Positions 22,601 through 32,278 of a stretch of 64,000 nt of DNA are shown here, in pieces. The position numbers were made by a program, and so were the translations under genes. The notes under the pieces were generated by a model. That model saw only the letters and a program-made list of their open reading frames with translations, ran no database searches and had not been told where the DNA came from. Origin of the DNA: Cercis canadensis. Taxonomy: Eukaryota > Streptophyta > Magnoliopsida > Fabales > Fabaceae. Position 1 is the stretch's first letter; each line of letters starts with the position of its first letter. Location of the stretch: contig QAOA01003657.1 of the NCBI GenBank assembly GCA_003255065.1, positions 304,038 to 368,037 on the forward strand. The letters are read 5' to 3'.

Positions 22601-25600
22601 AGGAGACGTTGAAAGGGAAGAATTAATGATCAGAGATTGGAAGAGTCAAACTTAGGAGTAACATCCAATCTTCTAGTATGGCTCATATGTTCCTGTGAAC
22701 TAATTTTCTAGAATAGCAGGAATAGGTTTTCTAGAAGTAAAAGAGAATATGGTTACTGATAGAATCCTATATTCAGGCAAGGGGCCAATGCTTCATGAGC
22801 AAATTGCCAAGCCCAACATATGGAGAGTTTATTCTAGGAGAATAAAGAGTGCGGCAGAGGGGCAATTAGTTAAGAGTGGGGCAGAAGGGCAATCAGTTAG
22901 AATATGATGAGCTGGCAGTTAGTTAGAGGGAAAGAAGGGATGCTCACGTTATGCAGGTAGTATAAGGGTGAGATTATAGTAGAAGGGAGGTAGGTGGTTT
23001 TTCATTGAGTATTTGCAGAGAATTCATTCTCTGAGGAGCCTTAGGCTCTGGGCCATTGTGACTGGTCTTTTAATTTAATAATACAATTAGTATTGAGTTC
23101 TTTTCTAGATTATTTCCTGTGGATTTCCTATTGTCTTTCTGGTATCCTAACAAATTGGTCTGACCTGCCGGATCCAATTTCATTAAGGGGAAGATAAGTC
23201 GATTTCCAGAGTGAATTCATGCCAAAAATGTCAGATAGAGTGGATGTGTTAGAGGCGGAATTGGCATCACTAAGGGTGGGAATGGGTGAAATGCAATCCT
23301 CTTTCAAGTCTGCCTTAAGAGATATGCAGCATTCCTTGCTTTAGGAAGTGGGGAAAATGCTAATGGGAGTTTCATCTACCTTAGGGGAGAAAAACACCAT
23401 TCCTCCTCATCAAAACCGAGTTGAAGAAGCACATGAGGATTCCTTAGAGGAATACCGGATGTCAGTACGGAAGGTTGAGCTACCCATGTTTAACGGTACT
23501 GATCCTGTTGGGTGGATCACCAGAGCAGAAATTTACTTCGAAGTACAGAACACCTCTGGAGAGGTCAAGCTCAAACTATCAAGGCTCAGTATGGAAGGAG
23601 CCACAATTCACTGGTTTAACCTCCTATATGAAACGAAGGATAATCTGACCTGGGAAAAATTGAAGAAAGCTCTAATTGCTCGGTATGGGGGCCGTAAATT
23701 TGAAAATCCTTTTGAGGAATTTTTTGCTTTGAAGCAAACAGAGACGGTGGAGGCTTATATCGAGAAATTTGAGCTCATTTCATCTCAAATGGGTCGACTA
23801 CCAGAGGAGCAATACGTTGGATACTTCATGAGTGGCTTGCAACCCCCCATTCGACAACGGGTTTGCACCTTGAACCCCACATCCCGGCCACAGCTCATGA
23901 AGATGGCTAGAGACATCGAAGAAGAGATGACCGGAGATGACCAAGTGGGTGAGAAGTATTATCGAGGTCGTCAATGGGGTCAAACGGGTAAGCGAAGCGG
24001 GTCATGCTCATACCCGGCCCACAGAGAACTAGGATTCTCCAATTCGGTGGGTCAATCTTCAAACTCGGAGGGGTGGAGTCCGGGTCGGGTTCGACATCAA
24101 TCTTCGGGTCTGACCCATACCAAATTTCCCTCGTTTTCTCCGTCCGATTCTAGGCACGTTCGACGCAACAATGGTGATCGCAAGGGTGGCGATGGAGATC
24201 ATAGAGGTCTACCCGAAAAGGCCAGGGGGTTGCGCTATATCCCTTACCCCGAGATGATGGAGCGTCGAGCCAAGGGGCTGTGCTTCCGTTGCGGCGAAAA
24301 ATACCATCCCTTGAACCAGTGTGCCGACAGATAGCTTCGCCTGTTGGTGTTGGGGGAGCATGAGACCTTAAACTCGGAGGGTGAGATCGTTGCCATAGAG
24401 GTTGACGATTCAGAGGAAAAGGCAGAACTGGAATGCAAGGCTATGGGGCTTTTCGGTTTGGGGAAGGAGGACGGAATAGCCAATCAAACTATGAGAATTG
24501 ATGGTGTGCTACAAGGTGTGGCGGTGGTAGTTTTAGTAGACAGTGGGGCAACTCACAATTTTATCTCCACCCATTTAACACAAGCCTTGGGATTAAAGGT
24601 GTACTCTACAGAGAGGCTAGGAATTAGACTTGGTGATGGGCATCGTGTAATTGCCCAAGGAAAATGCTCTAGTTTGCTCATATGGTTTGGAGAGATTGAC
24701 CTCCAAATCGATGCTTATGTCTTGGAGTTAGGAGGAATGGATGTGATTTTAGGTGTAGCTTGGTTGAAAACATTGGAGAAGGTTTTGATGGGTTGGCATG
24801 ACATGACCATGGAATTTCAACAAGGGGGGAGGAAGGTGATTTTGCAAGGAAATTCCAGAAATGATATGTCAGCACATTGTAGGCAGTCAGGAGTCCCCAA
24901 GTCAGCCCCATTACACAATTTTTTGGAGGCAATGTCTGTGGAGATAGGAGGAATTAGATGGTTGCATACCCTCACTGCATCAGAAGTTGGGGCACATAAT
25001 GCATTATCAGAACAACAACAGTAAGAGTTGACAAGTGTGATGAACAATTATGCTGGGGTTTTTTTGGAAAATAACGGACTACCACCTAAGAGACAGTGTG
25101 AGCATTCTATTGTTCTACTAGAGGGGCAGGGACCAATCAATGTGCACCCTTACCGGTATCCTCACCACCACAAGGAAGAAATCGAGAGGCAAGTGACTAA
25201 AATGCTCCATACAGGTATTATTCAACATAGTTCCAGCCCTTTCTCTAGTCCTGTACTGCTGGTTAAGAAGAAGGATGACACTTGGAGGCTATGTGTAGAC
25301 TATAGGGCTTTAAATAAGGTTACTATTCCAGACAAATACCCCATACCTGTGGTGGATGAACTTTTAGATGAACTTCATGGTGCTAGATTTTACTCGAAAC
25401 TAGACTTAAAATCTGGATTTCACCAAATAAGGGTCAACAAGGCTGATGTTCCCAAGACTGCTTTCCGTACTCATAATGGGCATTACGAATTTTTAGTAAT
25501 GCCCTTCGGACTCACTAATGCCCTGGCAACATTTCAAGCAGCTATGAACGACTTGTTTAGGCCTTTCCTCCGCAAGTTTGTGCTGATTTTCTTCGATGAC

Positions 25601-28600
25601 ATTCTGATTTATAGCTCTGACTGGTCATTACATTTACAGCACCTCGACAAGGTGCTTGCGGTTTTGTCCAAGCACCAATTTGTAGTCAACAGAAAAAAAT
25701 GCAGCTTTGGGAGGAATTCAGTGAAGTACCTTGGGCATATCATCTCCGGAAAGGGGGTTGCAGCTGACCCTGTTAAGATACAAGCCATGTTAGATTGGCC
25801 GATTCCCAAAAATGTTAATGGAGTAAGGGGATTCCTCGGCTTGACTGGCTACTATCGCAAATTTGTGGTAGGATATGGTCAGATTGCCAAACCTCTTACT
25901 CAGCTTACCAAAAAGGATAATTTCTAATGGGGACCAGCAGCATTGGAGGCTTTTGAGGCACTCAAAAGGATCATGACTACTTCTCCGGTGCTTGCCCTTC
26001 CAGATTTTTTAAAGCCTTTTGAGGTAGAGTGTGATGCTTCGGGTACGGGGATAGGAGCAGTCATGTCTCTAAATCTGCCTATGACAAGGAACTCATGGCC
26101 TTGGTGCTCACGGTACAGCATTGGAGACATTACCTCTTAGGTAGGGCTTTCATCATTTACACTGACCAAAGGAGCTTGAAACACTTGTTGCAGCTGAAAA
26201 TAACCACCCCCAATCAACAATCATGGATGGCAAAGCTCTTAGGGTATCACTTTCAAGTAGTGTACAAGCCGGGGCCTGAGACCAAGGCGGCTGATGCACT
26301 GTCACGCTTGCATGAGGCTGCATAATTTCATGCTATCATCTCCTATTCGATGTGGTTAGAAGGAGACCAGATTGCGAATGAGGTACAACATGATCCACAC
26401 CTCAAACAGGTCATTTCTGACCTACACAAAGACCCACATTCTAGACCTGGTTTCACACATCAGCAGGGGGTTCTTCTCTATAAGGATCGTTTAGTCATAC
26501 CTGCTAATTCACCTCATATTCAGTTGCTGCTAAAGGAGTTCCATTCCTCTCCTACCGGTGGTCACTTAGGTTTTCTAAGAACCTACCGAAGGATTGCCGG
26601 CAATCTATATTGGGTTGGAATGAAAAAATGCATTCAGGAGTTTGTCAAGTCTTGTGACACTTGCCAAAGATAGAAATACGCAGCAACCTCCCCAGCAGGA
26701 TTACTCCAACCACTACAAGTTCCAAATCAGATTTGGGAGGATATCTCCATAGATTTCATAACAGGCCTTCCAAAGTCTAAAGGGCATGAAGCAATCTTAG
26801 TAGTGGTAGACAGACTCTCAAAATATGGCCACTTTATTTTGTTAAAACATCCCTATACAGCTAAGATTGTGGCCGAACTCTTTGTTAAGGAGATTGTTAG
26901 GCTCCATGGGATCCCACAATCCATAATCAGTGACCGCGACCCGTTGTTCCTAAGTAATTTCTGGAGAGAACTCTTTCGCATGCAAGGCACAATGCTGCTT
27001 CCCTTCTGAACAACCTAAAAATTAGGCATATTGGGTGTCTTGGGCAGAGTTATGGTATAATACTTCTTTCCATGCTTCTACCGGGTTTACTACTTTTGAG
27101 ATTGTCTATGGGAGAAAGGTCCCTACCTTAACTAAACACTTGCGGAGTGAGACTAAAGTGGAGGCAGTGGCTGTTAAGCTAAGTGACAGGGATGAGGCAT
27201 TAAACCAGCTCAAACAAAATCTGAACAGGGCTCAAGACCACATGAAAAGGTTTGCTGATAAACACAGAACCTTGCAATCTTATCAAGTTGGGGAATGAGT
27301 TTTCCTAAAGTTGCGTCCTTATAGGCAGCAAACAGTCCATAGGAGAATCAATCAAAAACTGGCTGCTCGATACTATGGTCCCTATCAGATTTTGGCAAAA
27401 TATGGGGCGGTAGCTTACAAGCTGAAGCTTCCTTCCCTTGCAAGGGTTCATCCAGTTTTCCATGTTTCCCAATTAAAGAGGGCAATTGGGGACTATTCTG
27501 TTGACCCTGAATTACCTATCAGTCTCAAGGTGGAATCAGATGGCAGCGTAGAACCTGAAGAAATATTGGCCAACAGGGACATAATAAGGGTCGGCACTCC
27601 TATCAAACAATGGTTGGTTAAATGGAAAGGTGATTCCTCAGATGACACTACTTGGGAGGATGAAGAGGTGTTACAAAGCCAATTCCCCACTTACAGCGTT
27701 GAGGACAAGTCTATGCTTCCACAGGATGGCAATGATAGAATCCTATATTCAGGCAAGGGGCCAATGCTTCACGAGCAAACTACCAAGCCCAACATATGGA
27801 GAGTTTATTCTAGGAGAATAAAGAGTGGGGCAGAGGGGCAATCAGTTAAGAGTGGGGCAGAAGGGCAATCAGTTAGAATATGATGAGCTGGCAGTTAGTT
27901 AGAGGGAAAGAAGGGATGCTCACATTATGCAGGTAGTATAAGGGTGAGATTATAGTAGAGGGGAGGTAAGTGGTTTTTCATTGAGTATTTGACAGAGAAT
28001 TCATTCTCTGAGGAGCCTTAGGCTCTGGGCCATTGTGACTGGTCTTTGAATTGAATAATACAATTAGTATTGAGTTCTTTTCTATATTATTTCCTGTGGA
28101 TTTCCTGTTGTCTTTCTGGTATCCTAACAGTTACCCATTTTCATTTCTTATTTAATGTGGAAAACATTCTCAGATAAGTGTATATTGTTGGTGTGTGAAC
28201 TGATTGGCTTTCGAATAAATAGAATGCTGGTTGGTTTTACCCTGATGAGAGAGAGTAGCAGATGAATTTTTAAGCTTTTATTGCACATTGGTGTAGACCA
28301 CCACATGTTCAGTACCTTAGCCATCATTGCGGATCATTACCATACTTAATTGCATATTTTTCTCTTCATTGACTTCTACTATCATTGACTTCACATATTG
28401 TATTGGAAATAAATATAATTTTAAATTTCTAGAAGTCCTTTAGGATTCCTATGAGAGTTAGTTACTATCAGTTTTAAGAGTGCAAGAATCTGGGTTATTT
28501 ATGTTACTGCTCCCTGCTTTAAGGATATGAAACAGTGATATGAATAAATTAGTGATTCTAAAAGTCTCTAAGTAATGGTATAAAGAGGACTACTGAATCT

Positions 28601-31134
28601 TGTATTATTTGGGATTGGGTTTGCCCCCAAGTGCATAAGTCACATGTATCTTGAAGTATTCCTCTTCTCTACATCATACTGTAGATCTTTACCATTCATT
28701 TTGGTATTTTACAGAACTCATTCAGTTCATAGATAATAATTTTGATTCTAAATTTTAAATTTACTTACTTACTGAAGAGGTTTCTTATATTCATCTTTGA
28801 ACACAAAAGTGTCTGCTGTCTAATTATGCCAAAAATTCAGGAGAAGAGTTTACATCAAAGCTTGGTTAAAAGCTACACATATAATGTTTCTGGCCCTCTA
28901 TCTCCCTCACTGTGTGTGCATGTCTGCATGTGTGCCTACGATAAGTTGGCACTACGAGACAATGGGATGGGAGAGTGGTTATGGACCTCTATGTTCATAT
29001 CTGCACCATGTGTTAGTGCAGATCAATAATTGAATTCTCTAATGTTTTGACATTTTCCACAAATATCTTATCATCTTCTTTTGGTGTCAAACAACAGATT
29101 GAAGCAATTGTACATGATGCCATGGCTCATGGTGTTTTGTCCAACATTGACGCTCTCAATCTCAGATTGTACAATGAGGTTATAAATTAATTCCCCCCAA
29201 AATTTGCCCATCCAGAAAGAATACGAGCTTGTTTTAATGTGCTGATGGTTGATGTGTGAAATCTTTGTAATTCATCATTTAATTGGATTCATGTCGTTTT
29301 TCTCTTGCAAAGTGAGAATATAACTGTTCACAGATTCTGTCAACAGAAAAAATATTATTTCTTGTACATATTTAAGTTTATATTTAGCTGATTTTATGAT
29401 GAAGTAATGTGGAATCGGGCGTGTTCATTTTGTTAACTTCCCAATTTTTTAGCAGAAGTTTTTGGGAAGTAAATGAGGTTTGAGGTTGGAGTAGTAGTAT
29501 CCGACTATTACAAATAAATGATTAGACCTAATACAATGTATGAATTGGACTGCAGTATTACTAAGATTTTTTAAGAAGAATGAAATCAAAAGGATAACTA
29601 TGAACACAAATAGGGAGTTATAGTTTGTGGTCAGTTACAGAAGAATGGATACCCTGTTTCTGGTTTTTCTAAAATTTAGGGAAAAATGCACATAACCCTT
29701 TGAGCTTTGGACCTTTGGCAAATAGACCCCCAAAGCTTTCCATTTGGGCAATTAACTCCCCTAATTGTAGGCGGTAATTGTTAGAATTGAAAGTTAAGGA
29801 GGTCTATTTGCCAAAGCTTAAAAGTTGAAGGGGAATATGTGCATTTTTATTTTGTTTGTCCGTAATTTGTCTTTTCAAGTGTATGCTTATAACTTGTTTC
29901 TATAATGATTCTTGTTTACTGCCAAACCAAATAGCTTATCTCAATATCAATCTTCAGTCTGAAAGATGTGCATTGATGAAGATAGTTTATTTTGCAGAAG
30001 ATTTTAGAAAGATGATTAAGTTGTAAGGCTTTGAATTTGGAAATTTCATGGGCAATGCTTTTGGACAACTGATATTTCTCTCATTGAAAAGTTCTTTATA
30101 CATTTCTGAAGTGTTAATGCTGACTGTTGTGCTTGAGAATTTTCACGGTCTATGTTCACTTCTTCAGGTTACAATTGCATTTGCAACCAACTCACAATCT
30201 CAGAATAGTCAGCATCGTGTCTCGTCAGCATTGAAGTATTTCTCAAAATCTCAGAAGGAAAAAACTTTAGATGAACTTGTGAAGGAAAAATGGCTTAGTT
30301 ACACCACAGGTGGTAATGTTACACTTGGTGTGCAGTCATTTTTTTATCTTCGCAGTTGGTTTAGAAATAATGAAGTTCCTTCTTGCCAAGTATGCAATGA
30401 AGCTGGAGTAAAGGTTGTACCTGTTGCATTGCCATGAGGCTTCATTTGTTTCATCACTATAGTCATGATTGTTGTGTTTATTCTGAATTAGCATTTGACT
30501 TTTTGCTTTTCCTTTCTTGAGGAAGAATTTCATTGTATTCTATTAAGCCATGTAAATTCATAGTGTAATAGTTATGAATAGCTTGCGGACTCATTTGAGA
30601 ACCCGAGAATAAAAATCACTTAATTTTTGTTTGTATCAGAACTTAGAACCAGAAATGGAAAAACTAAATGGGATTTTATTGTTTCAGCCATACTTATGAA
30701 ACATTTTGCTGCTACTCCTAAGTTTGATAGTTCATTAATTTATGTTTGACAGGCGGAGTTATGCCAGAATGAAGCTTGTCCAGTTCGAATTCATCACTAC
30801 TGCTTGAAGCAACTTTTTTCACAAGGAAAGGTATCAGTCTTGACACAGTTCAACTTCAACACTACTAATTTATTCAAGATGTGAATTTTTGTGAATGATA
30901 TTACTAGTAACTTGTTTCTAGGGTGAAAAAATCTGCCCAAGTTGTGGCACTCAATGGCAATATGCAGTATCCAAGGCAGAAACCATACAAAATGACAATG
31001 AGAATGAACCTACAGGAAGCCTCCGAGTTACTGGATTTACAATGAAGGGGCGTAGATCCAAGAGAACTGTTGATGGAGATCCAAGTAATGGCTCAAACAA
31101 TATTCCACGGGTAGACAAGAAAACTAGGTTTTAG
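10555..31134 (+). CDS. NSE1: NSE1, SMC5/6 complex RING-like subunit (6 exons)
   Basis: Homologue of NSE1/NSMCE1, which with NSE3 and NSE4 forms a subcomplex on the SMC5/6 ring. It acts in the nucleus in repair and recombination. Exons: 10555-10669, 21907-22103, 29098-29178, 30168-30413, 30753-30830, 30922-31134. All junctions are GT-AG and join in frame to about 309 codons, close to the length of plant NSE1. The N-terminal part has VQFELRGCR and [12 protein letters not shown], characteristic of plant NSE1. The C-terminal RING-variant has the C4HC3 set C204, C207, C217, C222, H227, C230, C244, C247, split over exons 4-6. The ATG at 10555 opens with [20 protein letters not shown], matching the family N-terminus. 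No stop or frameshift is seen. Introns 1 and 2 are inflated by retrotransposons. The exon model is by eye, without transcript support. Confidence 0.9.
10670..11973. other. NSE1 intron 1, 5' part
   Basis: Host intron sequence, A+T-rich, with an oligo(A) stretch near 11279. Short ORFs show no recognisable domain. 'gtgtgtttggattgagg' near 10793 resembles MITE termini, but I could not pair it. Confidence 0.4.
11987..12072 (-). mobile_element. SINE-like short insert in NSE1 intron 1
   Basis: An 86-bp segment flanked by a perfect 13-bp direct repeat TTGACCACATTTT (11974-11986 and 12073-12085). On the minus strand it carries a box-B-like GGCTTCAAATCTCC and a TGATCTAGTGATGAG stretch that could derive from a box A, followed by an A-rich end. 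That layout fits a short tRNA-derived SINE. The assignment rests on the duplication and box likeness only. Confidence 0.5.
12283..13701 (-). repeat. Athila-1 3' LTR (complete)
   Basis: 1419 bp, with inverted ends TGATGA...TCATCA. It matches 21536-21740 over its first 205 bp and the Athila-2 LTRs (46510-47936, 52414-53841) along its length with moderate divergence. The flank immediately to the left is a pyrimidine-rich tract ending in ttccag. Confidence 0.9.
13702..13716 (-). other. Athila-1 polypurine tract
   Basis: On the minus strand, AAGTGTGGGGGAATT directly abuts the 3' LTR. This is the position and composition expected of the plus-strand primer. Confidence 0.75.
13717..15126 (-). other. 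Athila-1 non-coding region between pol and 3' LTR
   Basis: About 1.4 kb of A-rich sequence with no convincing frame. In Athila elements this is where an env-like gene may sit; none is recognisable here. The first 560 bp are also present in Athila-2 (47937-48503). A ctttctttctttc run occurs near 14350. Confidence 0.55.
15127..15168 (-). other. Internal purine block after Athila-1 pol
   Basis: The minus strand reads ACATTGAGGACAATGT...TTAAGTGTGGGGGAGG, about 100 bp after the pol stop. A very similar block lies at 59808-59843 in the Athila sequences D. It resembles the terminal purine tract but lies 1.4 kb inside it. The role is unproven: it could be an internal plus-strand primer. Confidence 0.55.
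15257..20857 (-). CDS. Athila-1 Gag-Pol polyprotein, uninterrupted
   Basis: 1866 codons with no stop. Order: capsid-like Gag with [15 protein letters not shown] and a Gln-rich tail; CCHC zinc knuckle [14 protein letters not shown] at about residues 339-352; protease with DLGAS at about 682; a cysteine module [20 protein letters not shown] at about residue 840; reverse transcriptase with FMDD at about 1146-1149; RNase H with [11 protein letters not shown] at about 1293; integrase with an HHCC zinc site (about 1500-1542) and a D,D35E core ([20 protein letters not shown], about 1569-1665). All expected catalytic residues are visible. The start codon is the first Met of the frame; a later Met is possible. 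It is antisense within NSE1 intron 1. It may retain coding capacity, but its promoter LTR is truncated. Confidence 0.92.
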   Translation of the reverse strand: MFAWCMTRSSPFVLLEVDPEIERTLHTLNRAHRAVDNLDPTMAEARTPIVILVVDPVDEGNRADSANRVGNNNNNNMQPRDRTLKELATLDVAYQPLGIQYPEIDTAFELKYGLIHLLPKFHGFAGEDPHKHLKEFHVVCSTMRPQGISEEQIKLRAFPFSLADAAKDWLFYLSQGSVRNWSDMKKLFLAKFFPASRTAAIRKDICGIRQLPGETLHEYWERFTKLCSSCLHHQISDQLLIQYFYEGLSPSDRSNIDSASGGALVDKTPAAARDLISNMAENSQQFGVRMIHSTRGVNEVGVSFADQQRMEHRLDELTSLVRQLAVGRQVSTPQPASVCGICACPSHPTDACPTLQDGDSGFQDPSVAAVGVFPGRSPYQQQQQPRYDPYSNTYNPGWRDHPNFRYGNAAAPQQQSSQQQPQQQQQYRQPWQQQSQFQPARQGQFQQNRPPFQQQPMQPANPSTSKPEPSLEDLVKQMATSNIQFQQRAESTMQNLETQIGQLASSVSQLQSKGSGKLPSQTIPNPNGSNVSAITLRSGKSLQEPAEPQPASESQPAEQAVPEPINLAPASKLPAVALPFPQRATLSKKQDEAEKDRELLETFRKVEVNIPLLDAIKQIPRYAKFLKELCTQRRRLKGNERISMSQNVSALIQPMPQKCKDPGTFTIPCVIGNSKFEHAMLDLGASINVMPMSVFSSLGLGPLNATGVVIQLANRSSAYPAGLIEDVLVRVDELIFPTDFYILEMEGQSQSSKAPLILGRPFLKTARTKIDVYAGTLSMEFGESVVQFNIFDAMKHPMDEHAVFHIDVIDDLVEDVYHHMCADADLPDLAGFDDSIQCPSCTDCDGDSGCAICAEISTFLRDDNSGSPELAAAAVQEEIQSAEIDIQPPRFLPSAVQPPKLELKPLPKHLKYAYLASAEQLPVIVANNLLPEQEERLLCILREHQRAIGWTLADIPGISPSTCMHRILLEDGAKPVRQPQRRLNPLILDVVKKEVTKLLQAGIIYPISDSTWVSPVQVVPKKSGVTVVANQNNELLPTRVQNSWRVCIDYRRLNQATRKDHYPLPFIDQMLERLAGKSHYCFLDGYTGYFQIHIAPEDQEKTTFTCPFGTFAYRRMPFGLCNAPGTFQRCMVSIFSDFLEECMEVFMDDFTVYGSSFDDCLSSLARVLHRCIETNLVLNFEKCHFMVEQGIVLGHVVSRKGVEVDPAKIDVITALSYPTCVREVRSFLGHAGFYRRFIRDFSKIAIPLSSLLQKDVEFLFNQKCKEAFNRLKLALTSTPVIQPPDWTLPFELMCDASNYALGAVLAQRVAKVPHVVYYASRTLDAAQANYTTTEKELLSIVFALDKFRSYLIDSKVVVFSDHTALKYLLKKPDAKPRLIRWMLLLQEFDVEIRDKSGAENLVADHLSRIERDLDLLPIQDSFPDEQLLGLHGEFPWYADLVNYLAAHALPSHLTRAQLDKLKSEAKYYVWDDPYLWKFCSDQIIRRCVPDNEFQSVLSFCHTFACGGHFGPQRTARKVLDSGLYWVTLFRDAHIFCKSCEQCQRTGNISHRHEMPQQPLLFCEIFDVWGIDFMGPFPVSFGFVYILLAVDYVSKWVEAKATRTDDSKVVVDFVRSNIFCRFGIPRAIISDQGSHFCNRTMAALMKKYGVMHKVSTPYHPQTNGQAEVSNREIKRILEKTVQPSRKDWSLRLEDALWAYRTAFKTPIGMSPYRIVFGKACHLPVELEHKAYWAVKQCNLDLSQAGSQRKLHLQELEELRLDAYESSRLYKEKTKRFHDNMVLRKEFSAGQKVLLYNSRLKLMPGKLRSRWLGPFIVTKVFPYGAVEIASESTSKAFKVNGHRLKPFYEGAQEDTVEEVHLHDAIYLP
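20858..21513 (-). other. Athila-1 leader
   Basis: A+C-rich (on the + strand) untranslated leader between the primer binding site and gag. The corresponding Athila-2 leader (51734-52390) is closely similar. The + strand ORF 21152-21457 lies in it and has no recognised domain. Confidence 0.6.
21514..21530 (-). other. Athila-1 primer binding site (tRNA-Asp)
   Basis: The + strand ccctggcaacggcgcca equals the 3' end of plant tRNA-Asp including CCA, with one mismatch (ctgg for ccgg). The minus strand is therefore the complementary site. Athila-2 has the unmutated form at 52391-52407. Confidence 0.85.
21536..21740 (-). repeat. Athila-1 5' LTR, truncated
   Basis: Matches the first 205 bp of 12283-13701 and then passes abruptly, at about 21740 (gaaaacaacc), into host intron sequence. 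Because the element lies on the minus strand, the missing part is the outer U3 portion with the promoter. Confidence 0.85.
21907..22103 (+). CDS. NSE1: NSE1 exon 2
   Basis: Acceptor ...cctcaaacag|GTAATG and donor ATT|gtaagc. The 197 bases restore the frame from exon 1 (the split codon becomes GGT, Gly). It encodes the most conserved NSE1 stretch, including FELRGCR and [10 protein letters not shown]. It begins about 165 bp after the truncated Athila-1 LTR. Confidence 0.9.
22104..22756. other. NSE1 intron 2, 5' part
   Basis: Host intron sequence. A TG-rich microsatellite occupies about 22217-22257. Otherwise no gene is seen; small frames here lack domains. Confidence 0.5.
22217..22257. repeat. 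(TG)n-rich microsatellite
   Basis: An imperfect run of GT/TG dinucleotides with interspersed tatg and gagtg units, inside NSE1 intron 2. Likely length-variable. Confidence 0.8.
22757..23152 (+). repeat. Chromovirus 5' LTR
   Basis: 396 bp, TGATAGAATCC...TATCCTAACA. It pairs with 27733-28129. Confidence 0.9.
23219..24334 (+). pseudogene. Chromovirus gag
   Basis: In-frame ATG at 23219, a TAG at 23342-23344, then open from 23348 to a TAG at 24332. It contains the capsid-type segment [20 protein letters not shown] (near 23740-23800) and a C-terminal CCHC knuckle [14 protein letters not shown] near 24283-24324. The TAG at 24332 lies in the same frame as the protease, so it is a point nonsense in an originally continuous gag-pol. 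Confidence 0.85.
24335..25024 (+). pseudogene. Chromovirus protease region
   Basis: Retroviral-type aspartic protease with [13 protein letters not shown] near 24533-24573 and a downstream [11 protein letters not shown]. The frame is closed by TAA at 25022-25024 and reopens in the same frame as RT. Confidence 0.85.
25028..25927 (+). pseudogene. Chromovirus reverse transcriptase
   Basis: RT domain, 299 residues open. It contains [36 protein letters not shown] and the catalytic box FFDD in [11 protein letters not shown] (near 25585-25616), followed by the connection segment [16 protein letters not shown]. It ends at a TAA (25925) that interrupts the start of the RNase H region in frame. Confidence 0.9.
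25928..26325 (+). pseudogene. Chromovirus RNase H (deleted)
   Basis: [15 protein letters not shown] (near 26020-26065) starts the domain. A deletion near 26070, estimated at some tens of bases by comparison with the family layout, removes the part before [10 protein letters not shown] and shifts the frame. The rest ([21 protein letters not shown]) is in the new frame. Confidence 0.8.
26326..27298 (+). pseudogene. Chromovirus integrase (catalytic Glu lost)
   Basis: The zinc-binding region has [18 protein letters not shown] and CDTCQR, with a TAG after the latter. The core shows two Asp positions ([18 protein letters not shown]). After FRMQGT a deletion at about 27000-27035 removes the [13 protein letters not shown] stretch that carries the catalytic Glu. 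[11 protein letters not shown] follows in another frame. A TGA where Trp is expected lies at 27297. Confidence 0.85.
27311..27883 (+). pseudogene. Chromovirus integrase tail and chromodomain, reading into 3' LTR
   Basis: [20 protein letters not shown] is the integrase C-terminal GPY/F-type module. It is followed by [11 protein letters not shown] and a chromodomain with [17 protein letters not shown] (near 27605-27660). The open frame continues about 150 bp into the 3' LTR and ends in a tandem KSGAEGQSV repeat. This block is intact, but upstream stops mean it is not made as part of a polyprotein. Confidence 0.85.
27733..28129 (+). repeat. Chromovirus 3' LTR
   Basis: 397 bp, pairing with 22757-23152. 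Its first 150 bp are coding for the end of the polyprotein. Confidence 0.9.
28135..29097. other. NSE1 intron 2, 3' part
   Basis: Host intron sequence with no recognisable gene or paired repeat. The ORF at 28742-29029 has no known motif and lies wholly within the intron. Confidence 0.45.
29098..29178 (+). CDS. NSE1: NSE1 exon 3
   Basis: 81 bp, phase 0 at both ends (acceptor caacag|ATT, donor GAG|gttata). It encodes IEAIVHDA...IDALNLRL, which matches the segment after the PQI-FYK motif in plant NSE1. It lies about 970 bp downstream of the chromovirus 3' LTR. Confidence 0.9.
29681..29848. mobile_element. Foldback MITE in NSE1 intron 3
   Basis: The left arm AAAAATGCACATAACCC...tttggcaaatagacc is mirrored on the right by ggtctatttgccaaagctt...atatgtgcattttt. 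About 168 bp in total, with arms of about 65 bp. No clear target duplication is seen, so the superfamily is open. Confidence 0.7.
30168..30413 (+). CDS. NSE1: NSE1 exon 4
   Basis: 246 bp, phase 0 (acceptor ttcag|GTT, donor AAG|gttgta). It encodes the middle of the protein, including [10 protein letters not shown], and the first RING Cys pair (CQVC, residues 204-207). Confidence 0.9.
30753..30830 (+). CDS. NSE1: NSE1 exon 5
   Basis: 78 bp, phase 0 (acceptor tttgacag|GCG, donor AAG|gtatca). It carries the middle zinc ligands in [14 protein letters not shown] (residues 217-230). Confidence 0.9.
30922..31134 (+). CDS. NSE1: NSE1 exon 6 (terminal)
   Basis: 213 bp ending in TAG at 31132-31134, with acceptor tttctag|GGT. 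It carries the last Cys pair (CPSC, residues 244-247) and a basic tail with KGRRSKR, which may help nuclear targeting (inference). Confidence 0.9.
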   Translation, partial: GEKICPSCGTQWQYAVSKAETIQNDNENEPTGSLRVTGFTMKGRRSKRTVDGDPSNGSNNIPRVDKKTRF

Positions 31135-32278
31135 GTTTTTATTAGTCATAGTTTTGAGATTTGCTTTATTACTTCTATTTTTATTTTGGGATGTTATTCC
31201 TTGTTTCTTTTTGGCTTTCTTGAGCTTGCCATATAAGGCCTTCACTGTAGACTTGACAGTCAGCTCATACTATTGAGTAAAATTATTAGTGTCTTTTATC
31301 CCTAGCTAGTCCTCTGTTTCTTTCTCCCACTAACTCTTTAGTCCTACCTCAATATGGTATCACGGCTAGGTTCATTGCAACCATGCCTTTCGTAACTTGT
31401 GTACATGTAAGAACCCTGAGAAGACATGTCATGCAAGCTTGTGGAATTTGAGCAACCTACAACACAAATTTGATCAAGAGAGGGCAACCTACATCCTTGG
31501 AGGGTTGTTGCCATTGAAGGATTTCGTAGCATGTTAGATCTACGTTGGCAAAAGTTTCCAGCCATAGTTGTTGGTCTCAGATCTGATGCTTCCAAGTACC
31601 AAGTCAAGAAATTGATCACTCCATCAAGATTTGGAAGCTCTGATCAGCCTAACCCTAAAGCCTTATCGCCAAAACCTATTTCACTTACTACCATTCTCCC
31701 GTGATTCTCTTAGCAAACGAGACCTTTGAGCCAGTGCATCATATCACTATTTGGATTTTTTCAGTTACATGTTGTCACCACTCAGGTTTTGCAACTCTAC
31801 CTTGATTTTCAGCTATAATATATTTATGGTGATTTTCTTCTGTTTGTGTTTTTCTTGTTTAGGCAAGATGTGCATATTTAAATTTGAAACCAGTATTAAT
31901 CTCCTTAGGGTATGTTTGGTAAGGGGTAAATGGGTAAGGGAGTATTATTTACTTTTTTTTTTTTTCAAAGGAGTAACAATGGGTGTAAACAATACTCTTT
32001 AATTATGTTTGGTAATTTGAGGAGATAAAGAGAGAAAGACCGCGCGGGGGGGGGGGGGGGGGGGGGNATTTCTCAGCTGTTTCTTTTGATAGCCTCTCAT
32101 TTTCAAAATTTCTTGTCATTTATCTACCCAACACAAGCAAAAAATGAATCATTTCATTAGGAATCCACATTGGTATCATTTTATATTCATTGCTTTGAAG
32201 AAACCTAGTTTCATAAGTGTTACATTGCTTTCCATCTTGTGTTAATTTTTGCATGACCATTCATGATATATTGGATCC
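31135..32278. other. NSE1 3' flank and decayed repeats
   Basis: Probable 3' UTR, then weak element remnants. ATGGTATCACGGCTAGG near 31354 resembles the iMet primer site and following bases of Ty1/copia elements, but no copia coding follows that I recognise. A poly(G) tract with an N lies at 32046-32067. 'gtatgtttggtaaggggtaaatgggta' sequence near 31910 looks MITE-like but is unpaired. Confidence 0.35.
32046..32067. repeat. Poly(G) tract ending in N
   Basis: At least 21 consecutive G followed by an undetermined base. Such a tract in A+T-rich DNA, next to an N, may be a sequencing or assembly artefact, or a gap edge. Confidence 0.7.

Larger units (their letters stand above)
22757..28129 (+). 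mobile_element. Chromovirus (Ty3/gypsy with chromodomain) in NSE1 intron 2
   Basis: LTRs 22757-23152 and 27733-28129, flanked by a perfect 5-bp duplication GTTAC (22752-22756 and 28130-28134). Gag, protease, RT, RNase H, integrase and chromodomain follow in order on the + strand, the same strand as NSE1. The coding region has about seven stops and at least two deletions, so it cannot make its proteins. The two LTRs differ at roughly a dozen positions by eye (about 3%). Sequence after the 5' LTR (TGGTCTGACCTGCCGG) occupies the primer-site position but I cannot assign its tRNA. Confidence 0.9.

Noticed and set aside
30048-30437. 129-residue ORF taken as a separate gene
   Set aside because: Its useful part is NSE1 exon 4; the ends are intron sequence read through.
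31340-31380. Complete copia element after NSE1
   Set aside because: Only a primer-site-like ATGGTATCACGGCTAGG is seen; no LTR pair or copia coding follows.
31344-31619. 91-residue minus-strand ORF after NSE1
   Set aside because: No recognisable motif, located in decayed repeat sequence.
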